From Rhodoferax sp. PAMC 29310 (GTDB taxonomy: Bacteria; Pseudomonadota; Gammaproteobacteria; Burkholderiales; Burkholderiaceae_C): 64,000 nucleotides of DNA. The stretch covers positions 1,674,001 to 1,738,000 of the forward strand of contig NZ_CP072852.1 in the NCBI RefSeq assembly GCF_017948265.1, written 5' to 3'. Each line of letters starts with the position of its first letter. The first letter of the stretch is position 1. This document shows, piece by piece, positions 24,160 through 32,711 of the stretch. Made by a program: the position numbers and the translations under genes. The notes beneath the pieces were generated by a model. That model did no database searches, had not been told where the DNA came from, and was given only the letters and a program-made list of their open reading frames with translations.

Positions 24160-25848
24160 ATGAAAAGCGTTCTCATGAAGTCCCCTCGATTCAATCTCAC
24201 GTTCATCTCTCTGGCCGTGCTGGTCTGCGCTAGTGCCCATGCGCAACCGAAACCCGATGCCGGGCAAATCAGCCGTGACCTGCAACAACAACCCGAACTG
24301 GCTACGCCCAAAGTGGTTGCACCGCTACGCATTGAAGGACAAGCCGTGCCGCAAGGCGCCAGAGCCACCGATGTGCGTTTTGCCGTCAAGTCAATTCGCG
24401 TGTCTGGCAGCCATGTGCTCCCACCATCCGAACTGGAAGCGCTGGTGGCCAACCTCAGCGGCGCCGAGCAGAGTCTGGCAGAACTCACTGAAGGTGCGGC
24501 CCGCATCACCGCTTATTACCGGGAGCGTGGCTTCGTGGTGGCGCGCGCTTACCTGCCTGCACAAGACATCAAGGATGGCGTTCTGGTCATTGCCGTGCTG
24601 GAAGGAGTACTGAGCCAACAGAGCTTAAGCAACAAATCGCGTTTGCCCGATGCCCAAGCCAATCGCTATCTGGCCGCTGTCAAAACCGGCGATCCGATCA
24701 ATGCTGACCAAGTGAGCCGTGCCTTGCTGCTGCTGGCCGACACCCCCGGTGTAGGCGGCGTTCGTGCTGCACTGCAACCCGGCGCCAGTGTCGGCACCAC
24801 GGATTTGCTGGTTGAACTGGACCCGGCGCAAGCCTATCTCGCCAACCTGGAAGTCGACAATTACGGCAACCGCTACACCGGTGAATACCGCACCGGCGCC
24901 GCGGTGGGATTGAACAACCCGTTCAACTTGGGCGACCTGTTGAGCCTGCGCGCGATCACCAGCGGCGACCTCATGAGCTACGCACGGCTGGCTTACCAGC
25001 TACCAGTGGGGGGAAGCGGCCTTAAATTAGGCGTGGCGTATTCTGATACTCGCTACAAGCTGGGTGAAGAGTTTGCCGCCCTGCAAGCGCACGGCACGGC
25101 CAGCAGCACCAGCCTGTATGCCACTTACCCGTTTGTGCGCAGCCAAAGCAGCAATCTGTGGGGCACGCTGACTTGGGAAGACAAGAAGCTAGCTGATCAG
25201 ACCGATGTGCCGGTCTCTAGTGTCGACAAGCAAGTGCAACTGGTCACACTCGGTCTGGCTGGCAGCCGGCCAGATGCGCTTTTGGGAGGCGGTCTGACGG
25301 CCTTTGATATGGCGCTGACCAGTGGCAACCTGACGATGGATGCGTCATCGTTGGCACGGGATACCGCAGTCGGCTCAGCCAATAGCAATGGCACATTCAG
25401 CAAGCTGGCCTATAGCCTGAGCCGCCAGCAACGTGTGTGCGACAACTACAGCGTGTTGCTGGCACTCTCGGGCCAACAAGCAAGTAAAAACCTGAATTCA
25501 TCGGAAAAGTTCTCGCTCGGTGGTGCCAATGGTGTGCGCGCGTATCCCCAAGGTGAAGCCAGCGGGGACCAAGGTATGTTGCTGAATCTGGAAGCGCGTC
25601 GCAACTTGAGCGAGCGGCTGCAAGCGGTGGTTTTTTACGATGCGGGATCTGTGGATATCAACCGAAATGCGTTTGCCGCCGGTGACAACACGCGGTCAAT
25701 TGCAGGGGCCGGATTTGGCCTGAATGGCCAGATTAGCAAGTTGCAATTCAGAACTTCCGTCGCCTGGCGCACCAGGGGTGGCGACCCGGTGTCTGACACC
25801 GCCAACCACAATCCGCGCTGGTGGCTTCAAGTAAGCTTGCCGCTTTAA
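24160..25848 (+). CDS. Two-partner-secretion outer-membrane transporter (TpsB, ShlB/FhaC family)
   Basis: This 562-residue protein has a signal peptide (ending ASAHAQ), a linker, two POTRA domains (first: VRFAVKSIRVSGSHVLPPSEL; second beginning near GVLSQQSLSNKSRL) and a C-terminal 16-strand barrel with the FhaC-type RxYPQGEASGDQG motif (VRAYPQGEASGDQG) in the L6 loop region. The last residue is Leu rather than Phe. It exports the exoprotein encoded just upstream, with 7 bases between the genes. It is itself intact although its partner carries a stop codon. Start: ATG 24160, or ATG 24175, which is also in frame and gives a shorter signal. Confidence 0.88.
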   Translation: MKSVLMKSPRFNLTFISLAVLVCASAHAQPKPDAGQISRDLQQQPELATPKVVAPLRIEGQAVPQGARATDVRFAVKSIRVSGSHVLPPSELEALVANLSGAEQSLAELTEGAARITAYYRERGFVVARAYLPAQDIKDGVLVIAVLEGVLSQQSLSNKSRLPDAQANRYLAAVKTGDPINADQVSRALLLLADTPGVGGVRAALQPGASVGTTDLLVELDPAQAYLANLEVDNYGNRYTGEYRTGAAVGLNNPFNLGDLLSLRAITSGDLMSYARLAYQLPVGGSGLKLGVAYSDTRYKLGEEFAALQAHGTASSTSLYATYPFVRSQSSNLWGTLTWEDKKLADQTDVPVSSVDKQVQLVTLGLAGSRPDALLGGGLTAFDMALTSGNLTMDASSLARDTAVGSANSNGTFSKLAYSLSRQQRVCDNYSVLLALSGQQASKNLNSSEKFSLGGANGVRAYPQGEASGDQGMLLNLEARRNLSERLQAVVFYDAGSVDINRNAFAAGDNTRSIAGAGFGLNGQISKLQFRTSVAWRTRGGDPVSDTANHNPRWWLQVSLPL

Positions 25849-25867
25849 TTTAAGCGTAAAGAAACAG

Positions 25868-26721
25868 ATGCCCAAATTTGTAGGCGTAACTGGCTTACCC
25901 CGAGCTGGGTCAACCTTGCTGTGCCAACTACTGGCACAGCACCCCAGAGATTCATTGCGAAGGAAGTAACAGTCCGTTGTGCAACACTTTGCTGGGCATC
26001 CGACGCATGGTCAGCGATCATCAGTTTTTTCTGGCGCAGCTCGACACCACCTTTGACACCAGCTATGCAGGGTTATCTTCGTGGTTGGCACCATGATTGC
26101 CAAAAGTCTGTGGTGGTGGATAATACCCGAGCTTGGCTGCATGCCATTGAAATGCTGCTGCACATAGAACCCGAGGCGAAGCTGATTGTGTGTCTGCGTG
26201 ACTTGGGGCAAATCTATGGCGCCATAGAAGCTCAACACCAACGCACTATCCTGATCGACTTCGTCGATTACCTGGCTGACTACGACCGTTTTGGTCGAGC
26301 CGATGCGCTATTTGCAAAGGATAAGGCGATCGGTGCACCACTGATTTCATTGCACGGGGTGCCGGACTTGCCCACGCATGTGCAGGAGCGGTTGTTTTTT
26401 GTACGGTTTGAAGACCTGATGGCACAGCCGGTAGCCTGTCTATCACTCATTTACAAGTGGCTCGGCGTGGAGCCCCTCACCATCAACGCGGACCAGTTGG
26501 CGGTAGGCGTGCAGGAAAGCGACAGCCACCACGACATGAAGTACACGCACAAGCAGGCCAGCAAAATCACTGCTCCAAAGCGGCACGAAATTTCGCCGCG
26601 CATCCAAACGCTGATTGAAACCGCTTATGCGTGGTACTACCAACTTTACTATCCGCAGTTGAAAAAAAGACCAGTGACACACCGGTCAGCCGCGACGTTG
26701 TTTGACAACCGGCAGCAGTGA
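25868..26721 (+). pseudogene. PAPS-dependent sulfotransferase family protein, frameshifted twice
   Basis: From ATG 25868 the frame reads MPKFVGVTGLPRAGSTLLCQ, the 5'-phosphosulfate-binding loop of sulfotransferases, then stops. Removing one A near 25946 restores HPEIHCEGSNSPLCNTLLGI and the frame runs on to about 26065. There it must shift again to reach MQGYLRGWHHDCQKSVVVDN, and the long open frame then continues to 26721 (KLIVCLRDL, VRFEDLMAQPVACLSLIYKW). At the second site family comparison suggests a small deletion between TSYA and MQGYL. The gene ends in a 4-bp overlap with the APS kinase gene and starts 19 bases after TpsB, so all belong to one transcript. The likely ancestral role was sulfation of a surface or secreted product. 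Confidence 0.75.
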
Positions 26722-27284
26722 CAGTGGCGCAGCATGAAGCATGCAGCGGACACCCGGGTGCGGTGGTTTGGTTAACGGGCTTGCCAGGCTCAGGCAAGTC
26801 AACCTTGGCCCGTGCTGCGCAACAAAATCCTCACCTCGCAGGCTTTCGAACCGTGCTTCTTGATGGCGACAACTTACGCCACGGTTTGTGTTCTGATTTG
26901 AGTTTTTCAGTGGATGATCGCAATGAGAATGTGCGGCGGACTGGCGAGGTGGCCAGACTTTTTCTGGAAACAGGGGTCGTTGCAATTGTCGCGCTGGTTT
27001 CGCCCATGCGGGCTGCGCGCGATGCGGTACGTTGCTTGTTGCCAGAAGGCGCCTTCTTCGAGATGTACTGCCAATGTCCCGTTACAGTTTGTCGGGGCCG
27101 TGATCCCAAAGGCCATTACCCCAAAGCTGAAAAAGGCACGATTTCGGATTTCACGGGCGTTTCATCTCCATATGAAATATCCTTGGCGCCCGCCTTGCAA
27201 CTCAATACAGGTGCAGAGAGTGTTGAAGAGTTTGTTGAACGCCTAACGCGAGCTCTGTTGAACTACTTGCAAGTAAGCGCATGA
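26718..27284 (+). CDS. cysC: Adenylyl-sulfate (APS) kinase
   Basis: This 188-residue P-loop kinase phosphorylates APS to PAPS, the sulfate donor of sulfotransferases. Walker A is GLPGSGKSTLAR (about 20-31), followed by DGDNLRHGLCSDLSFSVDDR, with the APS-binding region, and DPKGHYPKAEKG. It starts with GTG 26718 in a GTGA overlap with the sulfotransferase stop, so the two were translationally coupled. It stands alone without cysN/cysD, so it is not in a sulfate assimilation operon but serves the adjacent sulfotransferase. It is intact although its partner is broken. The 206 bases after it hold nothing recognisable. Confidence 0.88.
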   Translation: MTVAQHEACSGHPGAVVWLTGLPGSGKSTLARAAQQNPHLAGFRTVLLDGDNLRHGLCSDLSFSVDDRNENVRRTGEVARLFLETGVVAIVALVSPMRAARDAVRCLLPEGAFFEMYCQCPVTVCRGRDPKGHYPKAEKGTISDFTGVSSPYEISLAPALQLNTGAESVEEFVERLTRALLNYLQVSA

Positions 27285-27490
27285 ACCAACTAGTCGCCTA
27301 GCCGGAACTCGGGTTGCACCAAAATACAAAGGGCCAGCTGACGCGGTTTATACGGGCAGAATCGCTTGTTTCATGACTCATACATTGAACTCACACTGTT
27401 CAGCCAAAGTACTGACGCGTCGTTGGATCGGGCCGCGAGGCGTCTTCTCGTCCTGCAAGCTAGCCTTGGGCAGCGTCTAAACTCCTTCCC

Positions 27491-28747
27491 ATGCAAAAAT
27501 TTGACGTTGTGATCGTGGGGGCGGGGGCCGCCGGCCTGTTTTGCGCCGGGGTGGCGGGACAGCTGGGTTTGAAAGTGCTGGTCATCGACCACGCGGCCAA
27601 GGTGGCCGAGAAAATTCGCATCTCTGGCGGCGGTCGCGCTAACTTCACCAACCGCGACACCGGTCCGGCCAACTTCCTGAGTGACAACCCGCGTTTTTGC
27701 CGGTCTGCTTTGTCTCGCTACACTCCCGCGGACTTTGTCGCGCTGATGCAAAAACACCAGATCGCTTTTCACGAAAAGCACAAAGGCCAGCTGTTTTGTG
27801 ATCACTCGGCCGAAGACCTCATCAATATGCTGTTGGCCGAATGCGCCAAGGGCGGCGTCACCCGCTGGCAACCCTGCGTCGTCAAAAACATCAGGTTTTT
27901 GGCCTCTACCCCTTATGCAGAATGTGCAGACAGCTATGAAATCGATAGTGACCAGGATACCGTGCATTGCGGGGCCGTCGTCGTCGCCAGTGGGGGCCTG
28001 TCAATTCCGAAAATTGGTGCCACCGACTGGGGCTACCGCATCGCCCGCCAGTTCGACATTCCCGTCATCACGCCCCGCCCCGCGTTGGTGCCATTGACGT
28101 TTGACGCGGACGCCTGGGCACCCTTCGCGCAATTGTCCGGTCTGTCCTTGCCCGTCAAGATTGCCACCGGCAGCAAGAAAACCAGCATCACGTTCGCAGA
28201 AGACCTGCTGTTCACCCACCGGGGTTTGAGTGGCCCCGGCGTGTTGCAAATATCTAGCTACTGGCAGCCCGACACCCCCATTCGGCTGAACCTGGCGCCC
28301 GAGGTGGACATCGCGCAGCACCTGAACGCAGCGAAAGCGACCTCCCGCAAATTGGTCGCCAACGAACTGGCCGGCCTCGTGCCGTCACGACTGGCCGACA
28401 CCTGGGCGGATCAAGGCGCCGCCCAAGGACACAACTGGGCCCGCCCCGTGAACGAGGCCACGGACAAGTCACTGAACGCCTTGGCCGAGCGCTTGAGCCG
28501 ATGGGAACTCACCCCCACCGGCACCGAGGGCTATAAAAAGGCCGAGGTCACCGCCGGCGGTGTGGACACCGTGGCGTTGTCCAGCCAAACCATGGAGTCC
28601 CGCCAAAGCGGTTTGTACTTCATTGGCGAGGTCGTCGACGTGACGGGGTGGTTGGGTGGCTACAATTTTCAATGGGCATGGGCCAGCGGCTTCGCCTGCG
28701 CCCAAGGGCTGGCGGCCAAGCTGCGCCCAGCCGCTCAAAATACTTGA
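27491..28747 (+). CDS. NAD(P)/FAD-dependent oxidoreductase, YhiN/HI0933 family
   Basis: This 418-residue flavoprotein has an N-terminal FAD-binding motif (VVIVGAGAAGLFCAG), the family pattern RISGGGRANFTN (about 50-61) and a C-terminal FAD motif (GLYFIGEVVDVTGWLGGYNFQ). Members of the HI0933/YhiN (BaiN-like) family are common and poorly characterised; a few reduce enones or bile acid intermediates. It is monocistronic, and a palindrome copy lies inside the gene (27933-27949). Confidence 0.85.
   Translation: MQKFDVVIVGAGAAGLFCAGVAGQLGLKVLVIDHAAKVAEKIRISGGGRANFTNRDTGPANFLSDNPRFCRSALSRYTPADFVALMQKHQIAFHEKHKGQLFCDHSAEDLINMLLAECAKGGVTRWQPCVVKNIRFLASTPYAECADSYEIDSDQDTVHCGAVVVASGGLSIPKIGATDWGYRIARQFDIPVITPRPALVPLTFDADAWAPFAQLSGLSLPVKIATGSKKTSITFAEDLLFTHRGLSGPGVLQISSYWQPDTPIRLNLAPEVDIAQHLNAAKATSRKLVANELAGLVPSRLADTWADQGAAQGHNWARPVNEATDKSLNALAERLSRWELTPTGTEGYKKAEVTAGGVDTVALSSQTMESRQSGLYFIGEVVDVTGWLGGYNFQWAWASGFACAQGLAAKLRPAAQNT
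27933..27949 (+). repeat. Imperfect GCTAT-N7-ATAG palindrome inside the YhiN-family gene
   Basis: GCTAT (27933-27937), GAAATCG, ATAGT (27945-27949), one base off the ATAGC arm. Translated as DSYEIDSDQ, in a part of the protein with little family conservation. Confidence 0.35.
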
Positions 28748-28753
28748 CGGCGC

Positions 28754-28782
28754 TTGGATTGCATTAGAAGAAGCGCTATAAT
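28754..28782 (+). promoter_or_regulatory. Sigma-70 promoter of rpsU
   Basis: TTGGAT (28754-28759), 17 bases, then TATAAT (28777-28782) form a strong sigma-70 promoter. It lies about 125 bases before the rpsU ATG. TTGGATT and AATCCAA (28754-28760 and 28780-28786) are a perfect inverted repeat framing the promoter. Confidence 0.75.
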
Positions 28783-28910
28783 CCAAGGCTTTGCTGGCAA
28801 ACTCCCGCTGCCTGATCAACTTTTAAGCGGGAAAAAATCGCCGAACGCGGCGTGTGGGGCTCGATCTCCCCACGCGACCATCGTCGGCACAATTTGGATC
28901 ACATTACGTA

Positions 28911-29123
28911 ATGACAACTGTCCGTGTAAAAGAAAACGAACCCTTTGACGTCGCTCTTCGCCGTTTCAAGCGCACCATTGAAAAGCTGGGCTTGCTGACT
29001 GACTTGCGCGCACGCGAGTTCTATGAGAAGCCAACAGCTGAGCGCAAGCGCAAGAAGGCTGCTGCTGTCAAGCGCAACTACAAGCGCATCCGCGCCATGC
29101 AGTTGCCCAAGAAGATGTACTAA
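28911..29123 (+). CDS. rpsU: 30S ribosomal protein S21
   Basis: The 70-residue basic protein begins [20 protein letters not shown] after the Met and ends in PKKMY, the standard S21 pattern. It joins the small subunit and aids mRNA engagement. I chose ATG 28911 by family length. A strong promoter precedes it and a terminator hairpin at about 29150 follows. yqeY comes next, as in many genomes, but dnaG and rpoD do not follow. Confidence 0.95.
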   Translation: MTTVRVKENEPFDVALRRFKRTIEKLGLLTDLRAREFYEKPTAERKRKKAAAVKRNYKRIRAMQLPKKMY

Positions 29124-29142
29124 AAAGTACGCCTTCACGGCA

Positions 29143-29182
29143 CAAAAAAAGCTCACCGGGGACGCTCAGGTGGGCTTTTTTT
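29143..29182 (+). terminator. Rho-independent terminator after rpsU
   Basis: AGCTCACC (29150-29157) pairs with GGTGGGCT (29169-29176) with one G-T pair, preceded by A7 and followed by seven T. It should lower read-through from rpsU into yqeY. Confidence 0.85.
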
Positions 29183-29225
29183 ACGCCCTCGATTTTTCAA
29201 ATACTCAGCACCAAGGAACACTGCA

Positions 29226-29672
29226 ATGTCACTCAAAGACCAAATCACCGAAGACATGAAAAATGCCATGCGCGCCAAAGACAGCGAACGCTTGGGCACG
29301 ATTCGCCTGCTGCTGGCAGCCGCCAAGCAAAAGGAAGTGGATGAGCGCGTCGAGATTGATGACCCCATGATGATCGCCATCGTGGACAAGCTCATCAAAC
29401 AGCGCAAGGATTCCATTGCCGCCTTTACCCTGGCCGAACGCATGGATCTGGCCGACAAGGAAGCGGCTGAAATCAAGGTGTTGGAGATCTACCTGCCAAA
29501 GCGCATGAGCGCTGTCGACGTGGCCGAGGCGGTGCAGGCCATCGTGACCCAACTTGGCGCCAGCGGCCCCGGCGACATGGGTAAAGTCATGGGTGCTGTG
29601 AAAGCCCAACTGGCCGGCAAGGCCGACATGGGACAGGTGTCTGCCGCCGTCAAAGCCGCTCTCGCGGGCTAA
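29226..29672 (+). CDS. yqeY: GatB/YqeY domain protein
   Basis: This 148-residue protein starts SLKDQITEDMKNAMRAKDSER and contains LPKRMS and GASGPGDMGKVMGAV, the YqeY pattern shared with the tail of GatB, the amidotransferase subunit that works on Glu-tRNA(Gln). Its role is not established; tRNA-related function is suspected. ATG 29226 lies after AAGGAACACTGCA. Confidence 0.9.
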   Translation: MSLKDQITEDMKNAMRAKDSERLGTIRLLLAAAKQKEVDERVEIDDPMMIAIVDKLIKQRKDSIAAFTLAERMDLADKEAAEIKVLEIYLPKRMSAVDVAEAVQAIVTQLGASGPGDMGKVMGAVKAQLAGKADMGQVSAAVKAALAG

Positions 29673-29680
29673 GCCGGCAA

Positions 29681-30496
29681 CTACTTCACGCTGGCGGTGG
29701 TGTGCACCACCTCAGCGAGGTTCTTGTCCGGATCGACGTTGTCGACCAAAGACAGTGACAACTTGTACTCTCCGGCCGGTGGCTGGAGCCAAATTTCAGT
29801 TTCACCGTCGACAAAATCAAACTCTGCCGCCTTGCCTCCGGCCAAAGGCAGCACCGACAAGCGGAAATGGCCTGAGCCCGGAATTTTTTGAGCAAGATGT
29901 CCAACATTCAGGTTGGAAGCATGAAAAAGAACGCGAAAACGAGAGCTTGTCAGGCCCTTGTCGACGATGAGCGCAATGCTAGGAGTTGTCACAGCAGGGA
30001 CTTCCACCTTGGCGCGCTGTTGACTCACCGTCACCTTGAGTGGTTTGCTGTAGACGAAGCGCGGCAAGTGCTTGTCGTCCGCCAGCAACATTCGCAAGGT
30101 GTACTCGCCCGGCGCCAGATTCAACGTCGTCTCCATCTGCCCCTTGCCGAAGTGAATATATTGGTCATTGAAGGGCAGAGGCTGCTTGAAATCCAGTGGC
30201 AGATCGCGATTAATCAGCAAATGATGATGACCACTTTTACCGCCAGCAGGCGCCTGTATGGGCGCAAGTCCCCAGCCCTGTGAGAGTCCGAAATACGCCA
30301 AAAACGGCATTTGAATCTCGTCGCCGTCCTTGAGGTTGGTGAAATACGCTTGGGCTGCGCCCGGCTTGACCGCCACTTGCCACGGGTGCAAGGGGGTGGC
30401 TGCGCCGCCTGCAAGTGCCCCTTGAGCGCCCCAAAACCCCATACTGCCCAGAAGGACCAGCCCACGAACCCACATCGTTCTATCAATTGACATCAT
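29681..30496 (-). CDS. DUF4399 domain periplasmic protein
   Basis: This 271-residue protein has a signal peptide (MWVRGLVLLGSMGFWGAQGALAG). The DUF4399 pattern follows: FTNLKDGDEIQMPFLAYFGL, then GHHHLLIN and NDQYIHFGKGQMETTLNLAP, with clustered histidines that could bind metal. The second half (VPAVTTPSIALIVDKGL...) looks like another beta-sandwich with AGEYKLSLSLVDNV echoing PGEYTLRMLLADD of the first half, suggesting internal duplication. Function is unknown. It converges with yqeY with only 8 bases between the stops. Confidence 0.8.
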   Translation of the reverse strand: MMSIDRTMWVRGLVLLGSMGFWGAQGALAGGAATPLHPWQVAVKPGAAQAYFTNLKDGDEIQMPFLAYFGLSQGWGLAPIQAPAGGKSGHHHLLINRDLPLDFKQPLPFNDQYIHFGKGQMETTLNLAPGEYTLRMLLADDKHLPRFVYSKPLKVTVSQQRAKVEVPAVTTPSIALIVDKGLTSSRFRVLFHASNLNVGHLAQKIPGSGHFRLSVLPLAGGKAAEFDFVDGETEIWLQPPAGEYKLSLSLVDNVDPDKNLAEVVHTTASVK

Positions 30497-30586
30497 CCAT
30501 CCCTACCAAGACGCACCAGTACCTTGCCAGCGCGTTGCGAACTAAATAATTGTTTGCGGCGTCTGCGCGTCTCGACCGAACTTTGA

Positions 30587-31981
30587 TCAGCTACCGGCCA
30601 CCTTCATCCGATTCACCAAAATAGAGCCCACCGTCTTGGCGCCGTAGTTGTAGGTGTCGGCTCCGACCGCTTTGATCCCTTTCAGCATGGCTTTCATGTT
30701 GCCGGCGATGGTGATCTCATGCACAGGAAAAGCAATGCGGCCGTTTTCAACCCAGAAACCACTGGCCCCGCGTGAGTAGTCACCCGTGACGTAATTCACA
30801 CCACTGCCCATCAACTCGGTCACGAACAAACCGGTTCCCAGCTTTTTCAGCATGGCATCCAGATCGTCGCCGGCTCGTGTCAGGCGCGATGTCAGCGTCA
30901 AATTGTGTGAGCCACCGGCATTGCCTGTGGTCTTCATGCCAAGTTTGCGCGCCGAGTAGCTGCTCAAAAAGTAGCCCTGTACACAACCCGCCTCCACCAC
31001 CTGACGGGCTTTGACTTTGACGCCCTCATCGTCAAATGGCGAGCTGCCTTTGCCGCGCTTCACAAAAGGGTCTTCCATGATGTCAATGTGCTTGGGCAGC
31101 ACCTGTTTGCCCAATGAGTCGAGCAAAAAGGAACTCTTGCGGTACAGCGCGCCGCCGCTGATGGCCTGCACGAATGAACCCAACAAACCGGCTGCCAGCG
31201 GCGACTCAAACAACACCGGGCATTCCGTGGTGGCAATCTTGCGCGCCTTCAAGCGGCTCAGTGCCCGCTCTGCTGCGTAGCGCCCCACGGCTTCGGGCGA
31301 AGCCAGGTCATCCGCGCAGCGCATGGAGCTGTACCAGGCGTCACGTTGCATGTCGTTTCCCTTGCCGGCAATCGGCGACACCGACATGCCGTGACGCGAA
31401 CTGGCGTAGCCGCCTCGAAAGCCATTGGTGTGGGCGGAAAAGAAGTGAGACTGCTGGGCCGAGACGCTGGCACCCTCGCTGTTGGTGATGCGCTTGTCCA
31501 CGTCCAATGCCGCAGCCTCGGCCACCAAGGCCATTTGGGCAGCCTGCGCGCTATCAATGGCCCAAGGGAAGAATAAATCCAGATTCGTACGCTGTTTGGC
31601 CGGCTGAGCGATGTCTTTGGCGTCTGGCAAGGCGGCAAACGGGTCTTCTGCCGTGAAGCGAGCGATGTCGTAAGCCGCCTGCACGGTTTGGTGAATGGCG
31701 GCTTTAGAGAAATCTGAAGTGCTGGCATTGCCGCGGCGCTTACCCACGTAGACGGTGACGCCCAGCGACTTGTCCCGGTTGCGCTCCACATTCTCCAACT
31801 CGCCCTTGCGAACCGAAACACTCAGGCCACAACCCTCTGATGCTTCGGCACCGGCATCGGAGGCGCCGAGCTTTTTGGCATGGGCCAAGGCGGTGTCCAC
31901 CAGGTCTTCAAAAAATGGGCGGCTGTAGCTAAAGCCGCTGTCTGCGGCGGGCTGGGCGGGGGGCGTGTTGGATTTCTTCAT
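30587..31981 (-). CDS. pmbA: Metalloprotease PmbA/TldE
   Basis: This 464-residue TldD/PmbA family member matches PmbA (TldE) in length and in its text (DAGAEASEGCGLSVSVRKGELENVE, SPF-DDEGV, NVTLTSR-like SHNLTLTSR, GASGFWVENGRI). In E. coli TldD and TldE form a zinc protease complex that matures microcin B17 and degrades the CcdA antitoxin; TldD carries the HExxxH zinc site and TldE does not. No tldD is in the window. It is divergent from darP, with 64 bases between the starts. Confidence 0.92.
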   Translation of the reverse strand: MKKSNTPPAQPAADSGFSYSRPFFEDLVDTALAHAKKLGASDAGAEASEGCGLSVSVRKGELENVERNRDKSLGVTVYVGKRRGNASTSDFSKAAIHQTVQAAYDIARFTAEDPFAALPDAKDIAQPAKQRTNLDLFFPWAIDSAQAAQMALVAEAAALDVDKRITNSEGASVSAQQSHFFSAHTNGFRGGYASSRHGMSVSPIAGKGNDMQRDAWYSSMRCADDLASPEAVGRYAAERALSRLKARKIATTECPVLFESPLAAGLLGSFVQAISGGALYRKSSFLLDSLGKQVLPKHIDIMEDPFVKRGKGSSPFDDEGVKVKARQVVEAGCVQGYFLSSYSARKLGMKTTGNAGGSHNLTLTSRLTRAGDDLDAMLKKLGTGLFVTELMGSGVNYVTGDYSRGASGFWVENGRIAFPVHEITIAGNMKAMLKGIKAVGADTYNYGAKTVGSILVNRMKVAGS

Positions 31982-32045
31982 ATCGGAGGCTATGATACTT
32001 GGCTACGCGCAAACTCTGCCGCGCCCCTCTCTCTACTCCCCAACC

Positions 32046-32711
32046 ATGTCACGCAAATTCAAAAAAGGCTATTTCGTTCGCGGTGAATTCGTTGCCGAAG
32101 GCAGCGATCGCGATATCGAACTCAAGGCCGAACTCAAAGGCACCGACGACCAGAGCCGAACCGACCTCAAACGCGAAAGCGATGAGCTCCAAAAACTCGG
32201 TGAAGACCTGCTGGCGATGCGCGGCGACTTGATGGCCCGCCTGGATTTGACGGACAAGCTCAGAGACGCCATAGCAGAGGCGAAGCGCATCACCAATTTC
32301 GAAGGCAAGCGTCGTCAGATGCAATTCATTGGCAAGCTGATGCGCAAGATTGAGCCCGACGTGATTCAATCGATTCGTATCGCCCTCACTGAGCAGCACA
32401 GTGGCTCGGCACACGAAAATCTGGTCCTTCACTTGTCAGAAAGCTGGCGCGACCGCCTGATGGCCAACGACGACGCCTTTGGCGGTTGGATCATCCAGTG
32501 CCCGGACACCGATAGCCAGCAACTGCGCGCACTGATTCGCCAAGCCCGCAAGGATGCCGTGCCTGAGAAGCCCGGTGACGCCGTTCGCCATGGCCGCGCC
32601 TACCGCGATATTTTTCAAATCGTGCGTGAACAGCTGAACAAGTCGGAAAGCCCCAGTGCACCAACGCACTCAGATGCGGTAAGCGAGGACGGAGAGGAAG
32701 AGGCGCAATGA
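32046..32711 (+). CDS. darP: Ribosome biogenesis factor DarP (YjgA, DUF615)
   Basis: This 221-residue charged protein matches the DUF615/YjgA family (SDELQKLGEDLLAM, RRQMQFIGKLMRKIE, RLMANDDAF, LRALIRQARKD). E. coli DarP binds late 50S precursors and promotes their maturation. ATG 32046 (MSRKFKKGYFVRGEF) was chosen by family start; the open frame upstream runs through the pmbA promoter region. The acidic tail after residue 200 (SEDGEEEAQ) is variable. Its stop overlaps the start of mog (ATGA), a conserved pairing next to pmbA in beta-proteobacteria. Confidence 0.9.
   Translation: MSRKFKKGYFVRGEFVAEGSDRDIELKAELKGTDDQSRTDLKRESDELQKLGEDLLAMRGDLMARLDLTDKLRDAIAEAKRITNFEGKRRQMQFIGKLMRKIEPDVIQSIRIALTEQHSGSAHENLVLHLSESWRDRLMANDDAFGGWIIQCPDTDSQQLRALIRQARKDAVPEKPGDAVRHGRAYRDIFQIVREQLNKSESPSAPTHSDAVSEDGEEEAQ

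Noticed and set aside
27371..27967. 198-codon minus-strand frame over the start of the YhiN-family gene
   Set aside because: It is antisense to the conserved FAD-binding region and its text is not protein-like; no independent promoter or ribosome site.
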